Shown here piece by piece: positions 60,209 to 64,000 of a stretch of 64,000 bases of DNA; the stretch's first letter is position 1, and each line of letters opens with the position of its first letter. The notes beneath the pieces were generated by a model. That model did no database searches. It saw only the letters and a program-made list of their open reading frames with translations, and was not told the origin of the DNA. Made by a program: the position numbers and the translations under genes. The DNA lies in contig CM060985.1 of assembly GCA_030765065.1 (NCBI GenBank), forward strand, positions 5,394,001-5,458,000, given 5' to 3'. Origin of the DNA: Deroplatys truncata. Lineage: Eukaryota > Arthropoda > Insecta > Mantodea > Mantidae.

Positions 60209-61451
60209 GTCTTGACTAACACGTATGGCATTATCAAGATACAAAAGTTGCTACAATAGCTACAAAATTGGTTACATGTGTTTATACGCAGAAAGAACAA
60301 GCTCTCGCATTTACAGCTTTTTATAAAGCGAGTCTCGAGAAATACTGCTATTGTCCCATCACTATTATATATTGCAATTAAGGAGCCTCAAATCTTCGCT
60401 CAAATCTTGGTATTGAAGTTTTGGCTGGAATGTATTTACTAGGTGCGTGGTACTTTCTGCTGTTTGTGTAGATTCCTTGTTTGCAACACGGGAAGTAACG
60501 ACCCCTCCCTTTTGGTGCTGAATCAACGGTCATCACTACAATATTTGTAAACAAAAACACAGCTGAGAGAAAGTTGACACTCGTCGGGTGTGACGTGACA
60601 AATGAATGCTCCGGCTAGTTTTTCACCCAAATAAAAGTAGCTGTTCCTTGTTTGTCATTTAGCAGCACTCGCGCTATAGACAGAGAATATTTGTAATGTA
60701 ATCTCTGAAACCACTCAACAGATTTTCATAAATGTTTCACCACCAAAAAACGTGCTCTTCAGACTTTTTCATATTCATGGTACACGATTTCAATCCCATT
60801 TCCTTCAATACGAATATCACAGGAGGTTATTACCAATATGGTATAGCATCTTTAAATTACTTCCAGCAAAAAGCAGTAAATGATTAAAAACTCAGTTATT
60901 CCAACACGGGTTGCATATCGTACTGATATCACCAAGTTTTCCTCCGATTTCGCTAAACTTTGTTATCAAGGAGTGTCTTTGTTTGGTTTTCACAAAACTT
61001 GCACTCAAAGCACAGGACTTAACGAAAATTACTAGCATAGTTGCCAGCTTCCTGAAACTGAAACCCGTACAACTCTCCCTCGTCCAACGAAGTACAATAA
61101 TTCTGCGCTGACATGAAACTTAGAATTTGTAAAATATTCAAAGAAGTATATTTTCAAAAATTATATCTAAAATAATGTAAATTCCGTTTCAAAAGAATCC
61201 GTGAACACCTGGTAGTACTGCTTCCGAAATTCTTACTGGTACCACTATAACAACGTATTAAAGCAAAGAACTCACTTCCTACGCTATACACACATCTCTA
61301 GTCCATACTTTACATTTCATAACATCAAATATAAACAAAAATTGTCACAAAAAATGGGAAACTTAATCCCCCAGCCACAGAAAACAAATAAGATGACCAA
61401 TTACCACACAGTTGACTTTACAATTCACGTCGTCCATTACTGAACGTTGCA
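59726..61451. other. Gene-poor spacer with simple repeat
   Basis: AT-rich sequence with no recognisable gene. It contains the ATT microsatellite and a stretch near 59,960-60,020 (TCAGAACTTAAGACGTGAGA) that matches the spacer near 43,960 in reverse. The phrase CTCTGAAACCACTCAACAG near 60,700 has the character of a decayed dispersed repeat. Open frames of 60-79 codons (59,707-59,889, 60,061-60,300, 60,378-60,560, 60,911-61,111) show no family features. The 60,061 one is mostly a poly-Asn run from the microsatellite. Confidence 0.5.
60152..60208 (+). repeat. ATT trinucleotide microsatellite
   Basis: About 19 perfect ATT copies. On the minus strand they would encode a poly-Asn run, which is not evidence for a gene. 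Confidence 0.97.
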
Positions 61452-64000
61452 GCCCGGTTACTAGAAGTCATTTGTGGATCAATGCAATTCAGGGAAGAGA
61501 GATCATGATCATGATGAAGGATAGACACACAGATAAGCTCTGGTCTATCATAACACTGTATACCATTTATTAGACATCACTAGTTGTGCTATACATTTTC
61601 TTGCAGCCCAGTGAAGGTGAACTATGATCATGATGCAGGATAGACACACAAGTAAGCTCTGGTCTATCATAACACTGTATACCTTTTACTGGAGGTCACT
61701 ACTGATGCTAAACATTTTCTTGAAGCCCAGTGAAGGTGAACTATGATCATGATGAAGGATAGACACACAGATAAGCTCTGGTCTGTCAATCCACTGTATA
61801 CCATTTACTAGAGGTCACTAGTGGTGCTATACATTTTGTTGCAGCCCAGTGAAGGGTGACCATGATCATGATGAAGGATAGACACACAGATAAGCTCTGG
61901 TCTATCATAACACTGTATACCATTTACTAGAGGTCACTAGTGGTGCTATACATTTTGTTAGAGTTCAGTGAAGGGGGACCATGATCATGACGGATAGACA
62001 CACAGATAAGCTCTGGTCTATCATAGCACTGTATACCATTTACTAGAGGTCAATAGCGGTGCTATACATTTTGTTACAGTTCAGTGAAGGGGGACCATGA
62101 TCATGATGGATAGACACACAGATAAGCTCCGGTCTATCATAACACTGTATACCATTTATTAGACGTCACTAGTGGTGCTATACATTTTGTTACAGCCCAG
62201 TGAAGAGGGACCATGATCATGATGAAGGATAGACACACAGATAAGCTCTGGTCTATCATAGCGCTGTATACCATTTACTAGAGGTCACTAGTGGTGCTAT
62301 AAATTTTGTTACAGCCCAGTGAAGAGGGACCATGATCATGGTGAAGGATAGACACACAGATAAGCTCTGGTCTATCATAGCACCGTATACCATTTACTAG
62401 AGGTCACTAGTGGTGCTATACAATTTCTTGAAGCCCAGTGAAGATCATGATGAAGGATAGACACACAGATAAGCTCTGGTCTATCATAGCACTGTATACC
62501 AATTACTAAATGTCACATGTGGTGCTATACATTTTTTGCAGCCCAGTGAAGGGGACCATGATCATGATGAAGGATAGACACACAAATAAGCTCTGGTCTA
62601 TCATAGCACTGTATACCAATTACTAAATGTCACATGTGGTGCTATACATTTTTTGCAGCCCAGTGAAGGGGGACCATGATCATGATGAAGGATAGACACA
62701 CAGATAAGCTCTAGTCTATCATAGCACTGTATACCATTTACTAGAGATCACTAGTGGTGCTATACATTTTGTTGTAGCCCAGTGAAGGGGAACCATGATC
62801 ATGATGAAGGATAGACACACAGATAAGCTCTAGTCTAACATAGCACTGTATACCATTTACTAGAGGTCACTAGTGGTGCTATACATTTTGTTGTAGCCCA
62901 GTGAAGGGGGACCATGATCATGATGAAGGATAGACACACAGATAAGCTCTAGTCTAACATAGCACTGTATACCATTTACTAGAGGTCACTAGTGGTGCTA
63001 TACATTTTGTTGTAGCCCAGTGAAGGGAAACCATGATCATGATGAAGGATAGACACACAGATAAGCTCTAGTCTAACATAGCACTGTATACCATTTACTA
63101 GAGGTCACTAGTGGTGCTATACATTTTGTTGTATCCCAGTGAAGGGGGACCATGATCATGATGAAGGATAGACACACAGATAAGCTCTGGTCTGTCATTC
63201 CACTGAATACCATTTACTAGAGGTCACTAGTGCTGCTATACATTTTGTTACAACCCAGTGAAGAGGGACCATGATCATGATGAAGGATAGACACACAGAT
63301 AAGCTCTGGTCTCTCATAGCACTGTATACCATTTACTAGAGGTTACTAGTGATGCTATACATTTTGTTGCAGCCCAGTGAAGGGTGACCATGATCATGAT
63401 GAAGGATAGACACACAGATAAGCTCTGGTCTATCATAGCACTGTATACCATTTACTAGAGGTTACTAGTGGTGCTATACATTTTGTTGCAGCCCAGTGAA
63501 GGTGAACTATGATCATGATGCAGGATAGACACACAATTAAGCTCTGGTCTATCATAACACTGTATACCTTTTACTGGAGGTCACTACTGATGCTATACAT
63601 TTTCTTGAAGCCCAGTGAAGATGAACTATGATCATGATGAAGGATAGACACACAAATAAGCTCTGGTCTGTCATTCCACTGTATACCATTTACTAGAGGT
63701 CACTAGTGCTGCTATACATTTTGTTACAGCCCAGTGAAGGGTGACCATGATCATGATGAAGGATAGACACACAGATAAGCTCTGGTCTAACATAGTACTG
63801 TATACCATTTACTAGAGTTCACTAGTGATGCTATACATTTTGTTGCAGCTCAGTGAAGGTTGACCATGATCATGATGAAGGATAGACACACAGATAAGCT
63901 CTGGTCTATCATAGTACTGTATACCATTTACTAGAGTTCACTAGTGGTGCTATACATTTTGTTGCAGCCCAGTGAAGGTTGACCATGATCATGATGAAGG
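61452..64000 (+). repeat. 119-bp satellite array (about 21 units, truncated by window end)
   Basis: The unit begins GATCATGATGAAGGATAGAC and continues with ACACAGATAAGCTCTGGTCT, CACTGTATACCATTTACTAG, GTCACTAGTGGTGCTATACA and TTTTGTTGCAGCCCAGTGAAG. GATCATGATG positions are 61,507, 61,626, 61,745, 61,864 and 61,983, and later 62,916, 63,035 and 63,154, a spacing of 119 bp. A few units are 3-4 bp shorter (GATCATGACGG, GATCATGATGGATAG). A degenerate partial unit precedes the first full one. Each unit holds the perfect palindromes CATGATCATG (where preceded by C) and CACTAGTG. The right edge lies beyond the window. Confidence 0.97.

Noticed and set aside
60061-60300. 79-codon minus-strand frame with a poly-Asn tract
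   Set aside because: The tract is simply the ATT microsatellite read on the other strand.
1-64000. Telomeric repeats
   Set aside because: No runs of TTAGG or TTAGGG were seen, so a subtelomeric position cannot be argued from the sequence.

Overview
The window is eukaryotic nuclear DNA. It is dominated by tandem repeats and decayed transposable elements, and I find no intact, selected protein-coding gene in it. Four tandem arrays and their edges cover roughly three quarters of the 64 kb. The mobile elements are a Jockey-like LINE remnant, a Tc1-clade DD34E transposon, tRNA-headed SINE-like elements, a fold-back element, and a recurring repeat of about 0.8 kb found in inverted pairs. Together these suggest an animal, most probably an arthropod and perhaps an insect. 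The placement is an inference from family recognition, not from a database match. There are no bacterial-style operons, ribosome binding sites, CRISPR arrays or rRNA genes.

Layout. Positions 1-35,581: a head-to-tail satellite of about 76 bp (roughly 470 monomers) that continues past the left edge. It contains nested block duplications (about 2.5, 2.8, 5.3 and 9.4 kb offsets), a frame-neutral 75-bp subfamily near 33.4-34.3 kb, and a divergent 151-bp dimer at its right edge. 35,582-46,375: AT-rich, gene-poor DNA holding a 45/48-bp minisatellite with degenerate flanks (about 36,955-38,350), several copies of the 0.8-kb dispersed repeat (DR) in both orientations, a SINE with an 11-bp target duplication inside one DR copy, a GC-rich retroposon-like insertion in another, decayed tRNA-like heads, a 5'-truncated LINE reverse transcriptase pseudogene, and a reverse-strand SINE. 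46,376-54,470: a 74/82-bp satellite of about 105 units. 54,471-61,450: a complete but coding-dead Tc1-like transposon with terminal inverted repeats and TA duplication, another inverted DR pair (one arm split by a fold-back element), and simple repeats. 61,452-64,000: a 119-bp satellite that runs off the right edge.

How it fits together. This looks like heterochromatin, such as pericentromeric or another satellite-rich block, where satellites expand by unequal exchange and transposons accumulate and decay in the spacers. Each of the three large satellites has a short two-fold symmetric motif once per monomer, although the monomers are otherwise unrelated. Most ORF-like stretches here follow from the monomer sequence and length: 76 bp is not a multiple of three and gives serial 60-residue phantom ORFs, while 75, 45 and 48 bp are multiples of three and give longer ones.

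The observations most worth following are the nested higher-order duplications of the 76-bp array, the shared dyads, the inverted DR pairs with a relic of the 48-bp repeat on the far side, and the frame-neutral 75-bp subfamily.
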